Assembly (NCBI RefSeq): GCF_000153465.1
Contig: NZ_CH672387.1
Span: 4,029,838-4,093,837, forward strand
Reading direction: 5' to 3'
Source: Aurantimonas manganoxydans SI85-9A1
GTDB lineage: Bacteria; Pseudomonadota; Alphaproteobacteria; Rhizobiales; Rhizobiaceae
Length of the DNA stretch: 64,000 bases
The number at the start of each line of letters is the position of its first letter. Positions within the stretch are counted from its first letter, which is position 1. Below the pieces are notes generated by a model that worked only from the letters and a program-made list of their open reading frames with translations, made no database searches and had not been told where the DNA came from. Both the position numbers and the translations under genes were made by a program. This document shows, piece by piece, positions 1-8,757 of the stretch.

Positions 1-88
1 ACTCGCCTCACTCTCGGCCCCCTGTCCCCGCACCGCTTCTTTTCGGCTCGCGACCGCCACGCGGCAAAGCGCCAGACCCGACGGCGAT

Positions 89-132
89 GCACCCGACAGG
101 ATTGTGACCTCCTGCCTTCGGAGGGGAGCGCA
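89..132 (-). pseudogene. Decayed inverted partial copy of tRNA-Arg(CCG)
   Basis: Read on the minus strand, this stretch matches the anticodon arm to the 3' end of the intact tRNA-Arg at 243-319. Sixteen bases of the 3' end (89-104) are identical. A 7-base piece of the T arm is then missing, and the match resumes through the variable region and the CCG anticodon loop with one inserted and one changed base. The 5' half is not recognisable. It cannot fold as a tRNA, so it is a remnant, probably left by recombination at this tRNA locus. Confidence 0.75.
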
Positions 133-242
133 GGGCAGCCGATCGCGCTCTGCCGATCAACGCTTCTTGCCGTGCGGCCCGCGATCGGCTAGGGAGATTT
201 CGGTCATGCTGATCCGTTCGCCGGATCCCGCCCGCGACCCGG

Positions 243-319
<77 letters not shown>

Positions 320-1190
320 TTCCTGAATACCAGTGGGCACTGTCAGTGCTCCTTCATTGTGAGTTGCCACGAGCGTTCTAAGCCCGTCTCTTGGAACACG
401 AGGTGCTGAAAGTTTGCGATTGCGGCTGCGCAACGCTGCCCGGACCGCTTCGAAGCCCCGGGGATCGACAATCGCGGGGCAGCGAACTGTGACGTGGCCG
501 GTCGTGTCCCCAATCGTGGTGTAACTCGACGGCGGCGTCGCCGATCTCGTCAAACAGACTCTAACCACCGGCCGGATTTTACTCCGGCCGCCGCTGCATG
601 AGCGCCGCCGCTCCGTGGCCTGATTTGTCACCGCCCTACACAATCGATTGATGTCATCAAACCGCGATCGGTGACGATGTGCGGTCCCAAGCCGTTCGAG
701 TACCGTCGAAGGCCCAGGTGAAATTGATCCCGCAATCCCTCGCAAACCCGCCATGCCGTCGATACCCGCGTTGTCGCGAGTTGCGTCCCCGTTCCACCAG
801 ATGGATCGAGATTTGGTCCTTTGCCGGCTCTTGGATCGGCAAGGTGCTCGACGACGTTCGGCCTGGGTCGAGCGGACCACCCTTGGAAACCGCAGCGGAG
901 CGGATCAAGGGGCAGGGTCGCCCCGTCGGGCTGAGTACAGGATGGCTTCGGACACGCCAGCGCGTTCGGGTCAATCTTTCGTAGGGGGAGATGGCTCTGG
1001 TGGTTTATATGTAAAAGTAGAATTGCGGCCTTTCCGAAGCGAAGCAGTATCATACCAATCGATCTCGGCTCCCCATTGCCCGGAGAACGGAGAGGAGTTA
1101 CGGTCTACAGCCATCGCTCGTCTCCTTCTCGCTCAAGATTACATCTTCTAATCGGGCGCTGGTCGTTGATACGATTGGGGCAGCGCGCGG
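320..1190. other. Gene-poor stretch after the tRNA
   Basis: There is no convincing gene in these 870 bases. Open frames on both strands are short, overlap one another, lack recognisable domains and lack good ribosome-binding sites; one of them even reads through the tRNA. Base composition is visibly less GC-rich than the rest of the window. The stretch holds a solo insertion-sequence end (500-552) and an 8-bp hairpin (569-576 with 583-590). It looks like decayed mobile DNA. Confidence 0.6.
500..552 (+). mobile_element. Solo left end of an IS256-type element
   Basis: By hand alignment this stretch is identical at 43 of 53 positions to the left end of the intact IS256-family element (8601-8653), starting with the same GGTCGTGTCCCCA tip and the GTGGTGTA core. 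Like the intact copy it is followed by a hairpin (569-590). No transposase and no matching right end follow, so it is a remnant of a related but not identical element. Confidence 0.65.
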
Positions 1191-2126
1191 ATGGTGTTGG
1201 AACTGAAAGACGTTGCGGAAGGTCTCGGCTTTCCGGAGGGGCCGGTCGCGATGTCGGACGGCTCCCTGCTTTTCGTCGATATAGCGAGAGAGACGCTCGC
1301 CCGGCTATTGCCGAATGGCCGGGTCGAGACTGTGGCTTCGTTGCCTGGCGGGCCCAATGGCGTGGCGATCGGACCCGATGGCGCGGCCTATGTGTGTAAC
1401 AATGGTGGCGTCTACAGCTTCGTCCCGTTCGGTGACGACCATATCACGGTACCCGCGCCAACGCGTCCGAACTATCGCGGCGGCTCGATCCAGCGGGTCG
1501 ATCTCACGAGCGGCGAAGTCACGCTTCTCTATGACGCTTATGAAGGCAAGCGGTTGCTTGCACCGGACGACATCGTCTTCGATGCGGCTGGCGGCTTTTG
1601 GTTCACCGACACGGGTTACCAGGAGCCGGACCTGCTCCGTACCGGTTCGCTCTATTACGGCGACATCCATGGCGCACCGCTGAAGTGCGCCGCCTCGATC
1701 CCGACGGCGAACGGCGTGGGTCTCTCGCCCGACGGCAGGACGGTCTACGTTTCCGACACGATCTTCGGGCGGCTTTGGGCGCTCGATATTACTGGCCCTG
1801 GCACTGTGGCCGCCGGGCCGTTGCCGCAGATGCCCGGACGTGTCGTCGCGACCCTGCCGGGTTATCAATGGCTCGACAGCCTGAAGGTGGAGGCAGGCGG
1901 TCGCGTCTGCGTCGGAACGATTTTCAACAGCGGGATCACGGTTTTCGACCCGACTGTGGGGGAGAGCGAGGCCCCGCAGCACGTTGCGGTGCCGGATCTC
2001 TTCACAACCAACCTGTGCTTCGGTGGCGCGGACATGATGGATCTGTGGATCACTGCGTCGAGCACCGGCAGGATCTACAAGACCCGGTGGCCGCGTCCAG
2101 GCCTTCGCTTGGCTCACCAATGCTGA
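1191..2126 (+). CDS. SMP-30/gluconolactonase-like beta-propeller
   Basis: A 311-residue protein of the SMP-30/gluconolactonase/regucalcin family. The start region has the family pattern GLGFPEGPV, followed by repeated propeller blades (PNGVAIGPDG, APDDIVFDAAGGFWFTDTG, NGVGLSPDGRTVYVSDT). The conserved Glu near residue 16, and the Asn and Asp of the later blades, are where the family binds its divalent metal. Members are lactonases or related hydrolases; the substrate here is unknown. No signal peptide is visible. It is the first gene of a four-gene operon, and its stop codon lies inside the start of the catalase-like gene. Confidence 0.8.
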   Translation: MVLELKDVAEGLGFPEGPVAMSDGSLLFVDIARETLARLLPNGRVETVASLPGGPNGVAIGPDGAAYVCNNGGVYSFVPFGDDHITVPAPTRPNYRGGSIQRVDLTSGEVTLLYDAYEGKRLLAPDDIVFDAAGGFWFTDTGYQEPDLLRTGSLYYGDIHGAPLKCAASIPTANGVGLSPDGRTVYVSDTIFGRLWALDITGPGTVAAGPLPQMPGRVVATLPGYQWLDSLKVEAGGRVCVGTIFNSGITVFDPTVGESEAPQHVAVPDLFTTNLCFGGADMMDLWITASSTGRIYKTRWPRPGLRLAHQC

Positions 2127-3148
2127 CGGCTGCCGAAGACGACAGCCGTCTCGCCGAGAAGCTGGTCGAAGCGCTCTACCGGCCCGACGGCAGCCGCGCC
2201 CTGCGACCGGTGCATGCGCTCGGCATCGGAGCGACGGGAACATTCGTCGCGTCGCGGATTGCGAGCGACTTCTGTGTGGCGGAACATTTCTCCGGCGAGC
2301 CGATCACCACGACCGTCCGCTTTTCCAACGGATCGGGATGCGCAACGGCGCATGACGGATGGTCGGACGTGAGGGGGATGGCGACGCGCTTTCATCTTGC
2401 GGACGCCGCCGCGACCGACCTCGTCGCGATGACGCTGCCCGAATTCTTCACGGCGACGCCCGAAGCCTTTCTCGACTTCGCCGCCGCGGCCCGCCCGGCG
2501 CCGTATAAGGGCGAGTCCGTCTGGCGCAAGTTGCGCGCGCTGCTCCGCCTCGAATTGCCGCTGCGCAATCCCTATCCGGGCGAGACCATCAGCCCTGATT
2601 CCGGTGCGATCGCTTTTGCGGACGTTCATCCGAACGCCCGTCTCGCCGTGTTCGGGGCAGCGGCGATCGGCGCTCCGCTCAGCTATGTCCGAGCTTCCTA
2701 TCATGCGGTTCACACCTTCGTCGTTACGGGAAAAGACGGTACACGGCGTCACGTGCGTTTCAGCTGGCAGCCAATTGCCGGTGTCGCCAATACGAACAAG
2801 TCCGAGACGCCGGTCGACAGCTACCTCTTGGCTGAGTTGCGGACACGACTGGAAAAGGGGTCGGATCGCTTTTCACTCGTGATGACGATCGGCGAGACGG
2901 GCGACGCCTTCGATGACCCTACGCGGCCTTGGCCGCCCCACCGCGTGCGCATCGTCATGGGCACGATGACTATCGAGGCCGTCGCCGACGATCAGGCCGA
3001 GGCGAGCGAGCGATTGAGCTTCAATCCCTGGCTTCTCGTCCACGGCATGGAGGCGTCCGACGACCCAGTCCTGCGCGTGCGCAAAGAGGCCTACAAGATT
3101 TCGAGCGCGCGCCGCGGCGGCGCGCCTTGTCCATTTGCGGGGGGGTGA
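2120..3148 (+). CDS. Catalase-like heme protein (SrpA-type)
   Basis: A 342-residue protein related to small catalases. It shows the catalase-core features TTTVRFSNGSG and VRGMATRFHL (RGxAxKF type), then FFTATPEAFLDF, and a C-terminal segment NPWLLVHG that corresponds to the NPW region of minimal catalases. It is shorter than monofunctional catalases (about 480 or more residues), so peroxidatic or organic-peroxide activity is as likely as true catalase activity. The ATG at 2120 overlaps the preceding stop by 7 bases, indicating translational coupling. With the DyP peroxidase two genes on, it suggests peroxide-dependent chemistry. Confidence 0.75.
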   Translation: MLTAAEDDSRLAEKLVEALYRPDGSRALRPVHALGIGATGTFVASRIASDFCVAEHFSGEPITTTVRFSNGSGCATAHDGWSDVRGMATRFHLADAAATDLVAMTLPEFFTATPEAFLDFAAAARPAPYKGESVWRKLRALLRLELPLRNPYPGETISPDSGAIAFADVHPNARLAVFGAAAIGAPLSYVRASYHAVHTFVVTGKDGTRRHVRFSWQPIAGVANTNKSETPVDSYLLAELRTRLEKGSDRFSLVMTIGETGDAFDDPTRPWPPHRVRIVMGTMTIEAVADDQAEASERLSFNPWLLVHGMEASDDPVLRVRKEAYKISSARRGGAPCPFAGG

Positions 3149-3152
3149 AGGA

Positions 3153-3863
3153 ATGTCGCTGGAAAGCCGCTTCGGCCGATACGTCGACGCTCTGCCCGAA
3201 AAGGCCTGGTTCAAATTTCTCGCGACGCATGTCGTGGTGCCGTACTGGAACTGGCTTGACCCTAAGCCGAAGCTGCCGGGCGGCCCGCGACCATCGACCC
3301 AGCCAAGCGAGAACGTGCAGCGCATGATGAATCTCGTCATGCCGCTTGCCGACACATCTTCCCTCGGTCGCGCCAAGGCCGTGATGGCCATCGCCCAGAA
3401 CGCCGAAGAGATCTTCGCCGGTCTCGACAATGTCGGCACTGTCCACACGGCGCGCTTCGTCATCCTCGAGGACAATTTGTGCATGATCTCCGTCTATGAC
3501 GGCGACTTCAGCAACTACATCCGCGACTTCATCGAAACGATCGGTTCGGTCTTCGACGACGTCATGTCCCTCGTGAAAGGTGGCGAAGTGCTCATTCCCA
3601 CGGCGCAGAACGTCGATGCGTTCATCGATTGGGTGCACGAGCACGACCTGTTCCAGGCCCCCGACTTTCCCACGGAACTGTTTGCGCTCCAAGACGAGCG
3701 GGCGGGCAGGAAGCAGGGGACGCCGCACGAACTGCGCTCCCTGCCGCGCGAACTGATCCTGCAGTTGCAGGCCAATCGCAACCTTTCGCTCGGCGGCGGC
3801 TACCGGGCTTATCCCGGGGTGTCGGCGGCGCAGGTGCGAAGCCGGTTCGGGATGGGCTGGTGA
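3153..3863 (+). CDS. Uncharacterised protein between two heme peroxidases
   Basis: A 236-residue soluble protein with no signal peptide or membrane segment. The most conserved-looking part is residues 85-130 (TVHTARFVILEDNLCMISVY, then DGDFSNYIRDF), which has the alternating pattern of a ferredoxin-like alpha/beta fold. DyP and chlorite-dismutase domains also have this fold, so it could be a heme-free partner of the next gene; this is inference. The ATG at 3153 has GAAG just upstream and follows the catalase-like gene by 4 bases. Its stop overlaps the next start (GTGA). Confidence 0.6.
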   Translation: MSLESRFGRYVDALPEKAWFKFLATHVVVPYWNWLDPKPKLPGGPRPSTQPSENVQRMMNLVMPLADTSSLGRAKAVMAIAQNAEEIFAGLDNVGTVHTARFVILEDNLCMISVYDGDFSNYIRDFIETIGSVFDDVMSLVKGGEVLIPTAQNVDAFIDWVHEHDLFQAPDFPTELFALQDERAGRKQGTPHELRSLPRELILQLQANRNLSLGGGYRAYPGVSAAQVRSRFGMGW

Positions 3864-5305
3864 GCCAGTTTCCCGACCTCGCCGAGCTGCAGGGCAATAT
3901 CCTGCACGGGTACCGCCGGGCCGTGGTGCGCCATCTCATGCTGGAGGTCGTGGACCGGGCGGCTGCACAACGCTTTCTCGCCGCCAGCATCGCCGGCGAC
4001 AGCTCCGATGTCCCCGCCATCACGCGGGGGACGATTCTGGAAAAGCTGCCGGATGTCTGCTTCAATCTGGGCTTGACCTACGAGGGCTTGCGAGCGTTCG
4101 GAACGCCGGCGACGCACCTGGCGTCCTTCCCGACCGAGTTCGTCGAGGGGATGGCGCGGCGCGCTGCGAAGCTCGGAGATTTCGGCGCGAGCGCGCCGGA
4201 GAATTGGCCTTCGCCCTTCGATCGGCCGGAACGCGTCCACGTCGTCGCCACCTTGTACGCCGACAAGACCGCTTCGCTCGATCGAGCGACCGAGCAGGTT
4301 GAGAATTTCGCCGTAGGGTCGCATTCCGCTTTCGCCGTGGCCGGTGTCCGCGACGGCCGCAACCTCGACGGAAACAAGGTGATCTTCGGCTACAGAGACT
4401 CCATCTCGCAACCGAGCATCAGAAATGACGATATTCCCGACAAGGAAAGGGATCCGCCGGGCACGGTCCTGCTGGGCTATCCGACGCGTTCCGAGGGAAT
4501 CGTGTTTCGCGTTCCGACGCCACCGGTGCTCGGCCGCAACGGTACCTTCAGCGTCTTCCGCGTCCTCGCCCAGGACGCATTCGGTTTCGAAGACTATCTC
4601 GATCGCGCCGCCGATGAACTCATCGCAAACCATGACGTCGATCGGTTGCTCGCGCCGGGTGCCGAAAGGCGCATCGGCAGCGGCCTCACCCAGCACGGCG
4701 CCTTGCGAGAGATCGTGGCCGCGCAGATGTGCGGACGCTGGCGCGATGGTACGCCCTATGCCGTTTCGCCCGATTGGCCCCTGTCCGGCTCGACGGAACT
4801 CGGCATGGAAGAGTCCGACGGAACGCCGCCCAGGTCCTGGGACTTGCGAAACGATTTCGACTACGGCCCAACCTCGCGCTGTCCCGTCGGCTCACACATG
4901 CGCCGCGTCAATCCGCGTGGCGGGCTGATCGTCCAACGGATCGCCAACCACACGCGGCGCCTGGTGCGGCGCGGCATGACCTACGGTCCCGATTTCGATC
5001 CCGCCATCCGCGACGACGAGGAGCGCGGCCTGCTCGGCCTTTTCATCGGTGCCAACCTCGGCGCCCAGTTCGAGGCCGTCATGTGCGACTGGCTGAATCT
5101 CGGCCTGCACCATCCCGATATCACCGGTTCCAATGATCCGCTGATCGGCGCGAACCAGCCGGAGACGAGCTGGTTCGACCTCACCGCCCGCGACGGCGGC
5201 GCGATCCGGCTACGCGGCTTTCCGCGTTTCGTCACGACGCGCGGGGGTGCCTATACGTTCCTGCCCAGCCTGCCCGCGCTCGGCTACTTGTCAAAGCTGC
5301 CCTAG
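3860..5305 (+). CDS. DyP-type heme peroxidase
   Basis: A 481-residue dye-decolourising peroxidase that oxidises aromatic or lipid-like substrates with H2O2. The proximal heme ligand is His346 in CPVGSHMRRVNPR. The distal motif is GYRDSISQP with Asp180; the usual GXXDG ends in Ser here. A later GANLGAQFE segment also fits the family. The GTG start at 3860 overlaps the preceding stop, and no signal peptide is present, so the enzyme is probably cytoplasmic or packaged. Its stop overlaps the last 4 bases of the convergent cyclase gene. Confidence 0.88.
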   Translation: MSQFPDLAELQGNILHGYRRAVVRHLMLEVVDRAAAQRFLAASIAGDSSDVPAITRGTILEKLPDVCFNLGLTYEGLRAFGTPATHLASFPTEFVEGMARRAAKLGDFGASAPENWPSPFDRPERVHVVATLYADKTASLDRATEQVENFAVGSHSAFAVAGVRDGRNLDGNKVIFGYRDSISQPSIRNDDIPDKERDPPGTVLLGYPTRSEGIVFRVPTPPVLGRNGTFSVFRVLAQDAFGFEDYLDRAADELIANHDVDRLLAPGAERRIGSGLTQHGALREIVAAQMCGRWRDGTPYAVSPDWPLSGSTELGMEESDGTPPRSWDLRNDFDYGPTSRCPVGSHMRRVNPRGGLIVQRIANHTRRLVRRGMTYGPDFDPAIRDDEERGLLGLFIGANLGAQFEAVMCDWLNLGLHHPDITGSNDPLIGANQPETSWFDLTARDGGAIRLRGFPRFVTTRGGAYTFLPSLPALGYLSKLP

Positions 5306-8300
5306 CGGGCCCCGAGTTCGGCGAGTGCAGTTTCGATGCGCAACAGCATCGGCGATGCGCCGGACGATGCAACGATGCGCTGCGCCGCCGTCAGATGTTG
5401 AATCGCCAACCGCTTCCTTCCGCGGGCCCGGTTCACCATGCCCAGAACCATCTCCGCATGGCCGATATGTTGGCCATCAGCGTCGAATTGCGGGTTCGAG
5501 CGTGCATGATCGACCAACGCCAAGATGTGTCTCGGCCCAAACAGAAAAATTCCCGATAGCGAGAAGAAGTTTCGTGCCAGCACACCAGGCGAGGCGTGGC
5601 CGGACCCGGACAAAATCGCCAGATACGCCTCGCACAAGGTCAGACGGTTCCAGTCGGCGGCTACGCGGTAACCTTCTTTCTCGCGTTGCACGATGCATCC
5701 CTCGATGTGGCGCAAGCCGGCGCTGATACGTCCGTCCATTACCAGCGCGATGCCCTGCATCGTGTCCGGTCCGGTTAGGAAAAGCCCCCAATCCTGCTGC
5801 CTGCAGTATGCCACAAAGGCTGCAGCTTCCGCCGAAGCGCCCGGCACGCCCAGCACCAATCGGGAGGCATGGCGCGCGGCGCTGGCGATCGCTTTTTCGA
5901 ACGGCGCCTTCGAAACCTCGAGCGCCTGCTCGGCCCTGTCCAGCGCCGCCCCGTAGTCGTTGCTCATCATCGCGATGAGCGCCTGCATGGCGGTGCCGTA
6001 GCCAAGCGCCCGCGGATCGTTGGTTCGGTGACCCACGGCGATCATATCCGAGGCGACGTCGCGGGCTTGTGCCATTCGTCCGCGCGTGACGCTGTTCCAG
6101 CCGAGGTGGGCCCGGAAGATGTTGTGAAGATAGGCGTCGTCAATGTCTGCGAGCAGCACTTCCGCCCGCTGGCGCTGGGCCTCGAAGGCTTCGCTGCTCA
6201 ATTGTCCGCAATAGCAGGACAGCGCCATCTCGCTCACCAGCGCGTAAGCGAGCGCGCGTTTGTCGTCGAGCCGGTCCGTCATCGCCGACAGTTCGTTCTG
6301 GACATCGAGAGCGGTACGATATCGGCCGCACCAGATCAGGCAAAATATGTAGTGGTGCAGGAAATAGGCGTGTTCGCGGCTGTCGCCGAATCCCTCGAGG
6401 ATCGGTCGCACCTCCGTGGCCAGTTCCAGCATCGTCGTCACTTGCAGCGAGATGTTCGACGAAAGCGCATAGTCGGCGAGAAAGGCGGCGAGTTGTTCCG
6501 GCTGGGCACATGCTGGGTCTCGCCTGTAAATGGCAATCGCCGAGGCCAGATACCCATTGGCCTCGCCGAGAGAGAAGACACTCAGGCTGCTGGCCGCCGC
6601 GCGGGCGGTGTAAGTGAAGGCCAGATCGGTGCAATCGGTGTGGGCGTAATGGTAGGCCAATGTCTGGGCGATCTCGGACAGCCGCCCCGCATGACGATTT
6701 TCCAGCGCCCGTGCGACGGCTAGGTGAAGGGCGGTGCGCCGGTCCGACAGGAGACTGTGATAGACCGTGTCGCGCATGAGAACATGCCTGAAGGCGTGGC
6801 TTGACGAGCCCGGTTCACGATCAATGATCCCCTGTGAATGCAGCCGATGCAACGCGGCCCCCGAATCCACGAGCCCAACGACGCTTGCAAGAAGGCCAGG
6901 GTCAAAACGACGTCCGATAGCCGCGGCTGCCTGCAGGAGCGCGCGGTCCTCCGGTTCCAGCCGGTCCATCCGGGCGGCAAGAAGGCCATGAAGGCTTTCA
7001 GGCAAGGCGGTGTGGCCGATTTCATCGTCGTACTCCACCCGGTCGCCCGCGACACGCAATGCCCCTCGATGGAGCAGTGAATTCAACAATTCCTCGACGA
7101 ACAGGGGGTTACCGCCCGCGCGTTCGCCCAGCTGCCGCACCAATGCGTCCGGCAGTTCGGCGACGCCAAGCTGCGCGCGGGCCTTGTCGCCAATATCATT
7201 GATGGCGAGCGGTTCGAGCCGCAGCGTCGTCACGGAATGACGGTTGCACCATTGGGGGTCATAGAGCGGTCGACGCGTCTGAATGATCATGAGGTTCGGC
7301 TGGCTGCCGCCTTCGACCAGCCCCAGCAGCAGTTCCGCCGACGCGCCGTCGATCCAATGAATATCTTCCAACAAGATGACGACATGCGTGTCGCGACACC
7401 GCTCCGCAAGCAAGGCTGGCAGCAGGTCGCGGGTGCGCAGCCCGATGAGGACGCCGTCCATCCCGTCGAGCGCGCCCAGCGGCACGTCGAGTTCCAGCAG
7501 ATTGAAGAGCAAGGCGAGATTTTCGGTCGAATGCAAGCCCGATGCACGCAGCCCCATTTCCAGCTTGCGCGAGATCTCGTCGAGTGAATCCTTGGTGGCG
7601 ATTGCGAAGGCGCTGCGCATGATCTCGATGAAGGGAAGGAATGGCGTCCGCTGCCCGATTGCCGAGCATTGGCCGGTAAGAACCAGCAGATTCCAGTCCC
7701 GTACCCGCTGCAGGAACTCGAAGCTCAGGCGGGTCTTGCCGAGGCCGGCGTCACCAACAATGTCAACGACTTGCAACTCTTCACGCGATGCCTCCAGCGC
7801 TTCCAACAGGGAGGTGACCTCCGCGTCACGGCCAACGTGAAGTCCCAGGCCGCGCGAAACCGAGGCGGTAAAGCGCGTCGCATCCTCGCGCACCGCATTC
7901 AGATGCCAGAGTATCTGCGGCGTCGAAATGCCCTTTATGGGGTGTTCGCCTTCATAGCTTACCTCGGCCAGCCATTCGACCAGCCGTCGCGTGGCATCGC
8001 AAATCAGGCAACCGCCTGAAGGCGCGAGCTTTTGCACCCGTGAAGCCAGATTCACGCAATTGCCGACAACGGTCAGCGGTCCCGTCTCTCCTTCGACCGA
8101 GGCCATGACAACGATGCCTGAACTGACGCCCACGCGCATCTGCGGGCGGACACTGAACGCCGCCTCAAAGCTCTCGGCAGCTTGCGCGAATGCGGTTTGG
8201 ATCCACAGCGCCGCCCTACACGCGCTCAGCGCGGCATCTTCCTGCGCATCGGGAACGCCGAAAATCGCCATGACGCTGTCACCACCGAAGGCGCGAACGG

Positions 8301-8454
8301 CGCCGCCGTATTTCTGCACGGCCTCTGTCAGTCGATCATAGACCATGCGCGTGAACGCGAGTGACCGCTCCTCCCCCAGTTGCTCTATGACGGCAGTGTA
8401 GCCCACCATATCGGCAAAGAGCACGGTAGCTAGACGACGTTCTCCCGCCTGCAT
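5302..8454 (-). CDS. Class III cyclase / AAA ATPase / TPR regulator
   Basis: A 1050-residue signalling protein. Residues 1-185 form a class III nucleotide cyclase domain (ATVLFADMVGYTAV with the metal Asp, then FGGDSVMAIFGVP). Residues 205-500 are an AAA_16-type ATPase (Walker A GDAGLGKTR; sensor region VVILLEDIHWIDGAS). Residues 530-1050 are helical TPR-like repeats. These resemble STAND proteins that couple ligand or partner binding to cyclase output. A strong GGGAGGGG site precedes the ATG. It lies convergent to the DyP operon with a 4-base overlap, inside the putative island. The regulated target is unknown. Confidence 0.85.
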   Translation of the reverse strand: MQAGERRLATVLFADMVGYTAVIEQLGEERSLAFTRMVYDRLTEAVQKYGGAVRAFGGDSVMAIFGVPDAQEDAALSACRAALWIQTAFAQAAESFEAAFSVRPQMRVGVSSGIVVMASVEGETGPLTVVGNCVNLASRVQKLAPSGGCLICDATRRLVEWLAEVSYEGEHPIKGISTPQILWHLNAVREDATRFTASVSRGLGLHVGRDAEVTSLLEALEASREELQVVDIVGDAGLGKTRLSFEFLQRVRDWNLLVLTGQCSAIGQRTPFLPFIEIMRSAFAIATKDSLDEISRKLEMGLRASGLHSTENLALLFNLLELDVPLGALDGMDGVLIGLRTRDLLPALLAERCRDTHVVILLEDIHWIDGASAELLLGLVEGGSQPNLMIIQTRRPLYDPQWCNRHSVTTLRLEPLAINDIGDKARAQLGVAELPDALVRQLGERAGGNPLFVEELLNSLLHRGALRVAGDRVEYDDEIGHTALPESLHGLLAARMDRLEPEDRALLQAAAAIGRRFDPGLLASVVGLVDSGAALHRLHSQGIIDREPGSSSHAFRHVLMRDTVYHSLLSDRRTALHLAVARALENRHAGRLSEIAQTLAYHYAHTDCTDLAFTYTARAAASSLSVFSLGEANGYLASAIAIYRRDPACAQPEQLAAFLADYALSSNISLQVTTMLELATEVRPILEGFGDSREHAYFLHHYIFCLIWCGRYRTALDVQNELSAMTDRLDDKRALAYALVSEMALSCYCGQLSSEAFEAQRQRAEVLLADIDDAYLHNIFRAHLGWNSVTRGRMAQARDVASDMIAVGHRTNDPRALGYGTAMQALIAMMSNDYGAALDRAEQALEVSKAPFEKAIASAARHASRLVLGVPGASAEAAAFVAYCRQQDWGLFLTGPDTMQGIALVMDGRISAGLRHIEGCIVQREKEGYRVAADWNRLTLCEAYLAILSGSGHASPGVLARNFFSLSGIFLFGPRHILALVDHARSNPQFDADGQHIGHAEMVLGMVNRARGRKRLAIQHLTAAQRIVASSGASPMLLRIETALAELGAR

Positions 8455-8592
8455 CGTCCCCTCCCGAGAACATCGCAGATAGCTGCGTGATCCGGACTGT
8501 AGGACCTAGGAAAAATCCCGCATAGCGATATTTCGTCAGATGTCGTCGTGATAGCTGAACCGCACCGACTTCGGGGAAAGCCGCCTGTGAGA

Positions 8593-8600
8593 CAAGTGGC
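8593..8600. repeat. Left 8-bp target-site duplication of the IS
   Basis: CAAGTGGC here recurs at 10024-10031, immediately outside the right end of the element. Eight bases is the usual duplication length for IS256-family transposition. The exact match suggests a fairly recent insertion. Confidence 0.85.
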
Positions 8601-8640
8601 GGTCGTGTCCCCATAGGTGGTGTAGCTCGGCGATAGCGTC

Positions 8641-8686
8641 GCCAATCTCGTCCGCGCCTTTCATCGCGCTGTAGGACGAGATTGGC
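8641..8686. other. 13-bp hairpin inside the IS left end
   Basis: GCCAATCTCGTCC at 8641-8653 pairs perfectly with 8674-8686 across a 20-base loop. It sits 71 bases before the transposase start. Structures in this place in other insertion sequences limit transposase synthesis from external promoters; that role here is inference. Confidence 0.6.
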
Positions 8687-8757
8687 GGCGCGGTGGTCAC
8701 CAGCGGTTTCCGGTTAGGCTTGGGTTGCGAGACCTAACTGCAACCGGAGATCCCCTG

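Noticed and set aside
753..1151. Plus-strand frames before the SMP-30-like gene
   Set aside because: They overlap one another, have low-complexity arginine-rich translations and no initiation signal.
1305..2243. A 312-residue frame antisense to the SMP-30-like gene
   Set aside because: Arginine-rich mirror of a well-supported gene, as is usual in GC-rich DNA.
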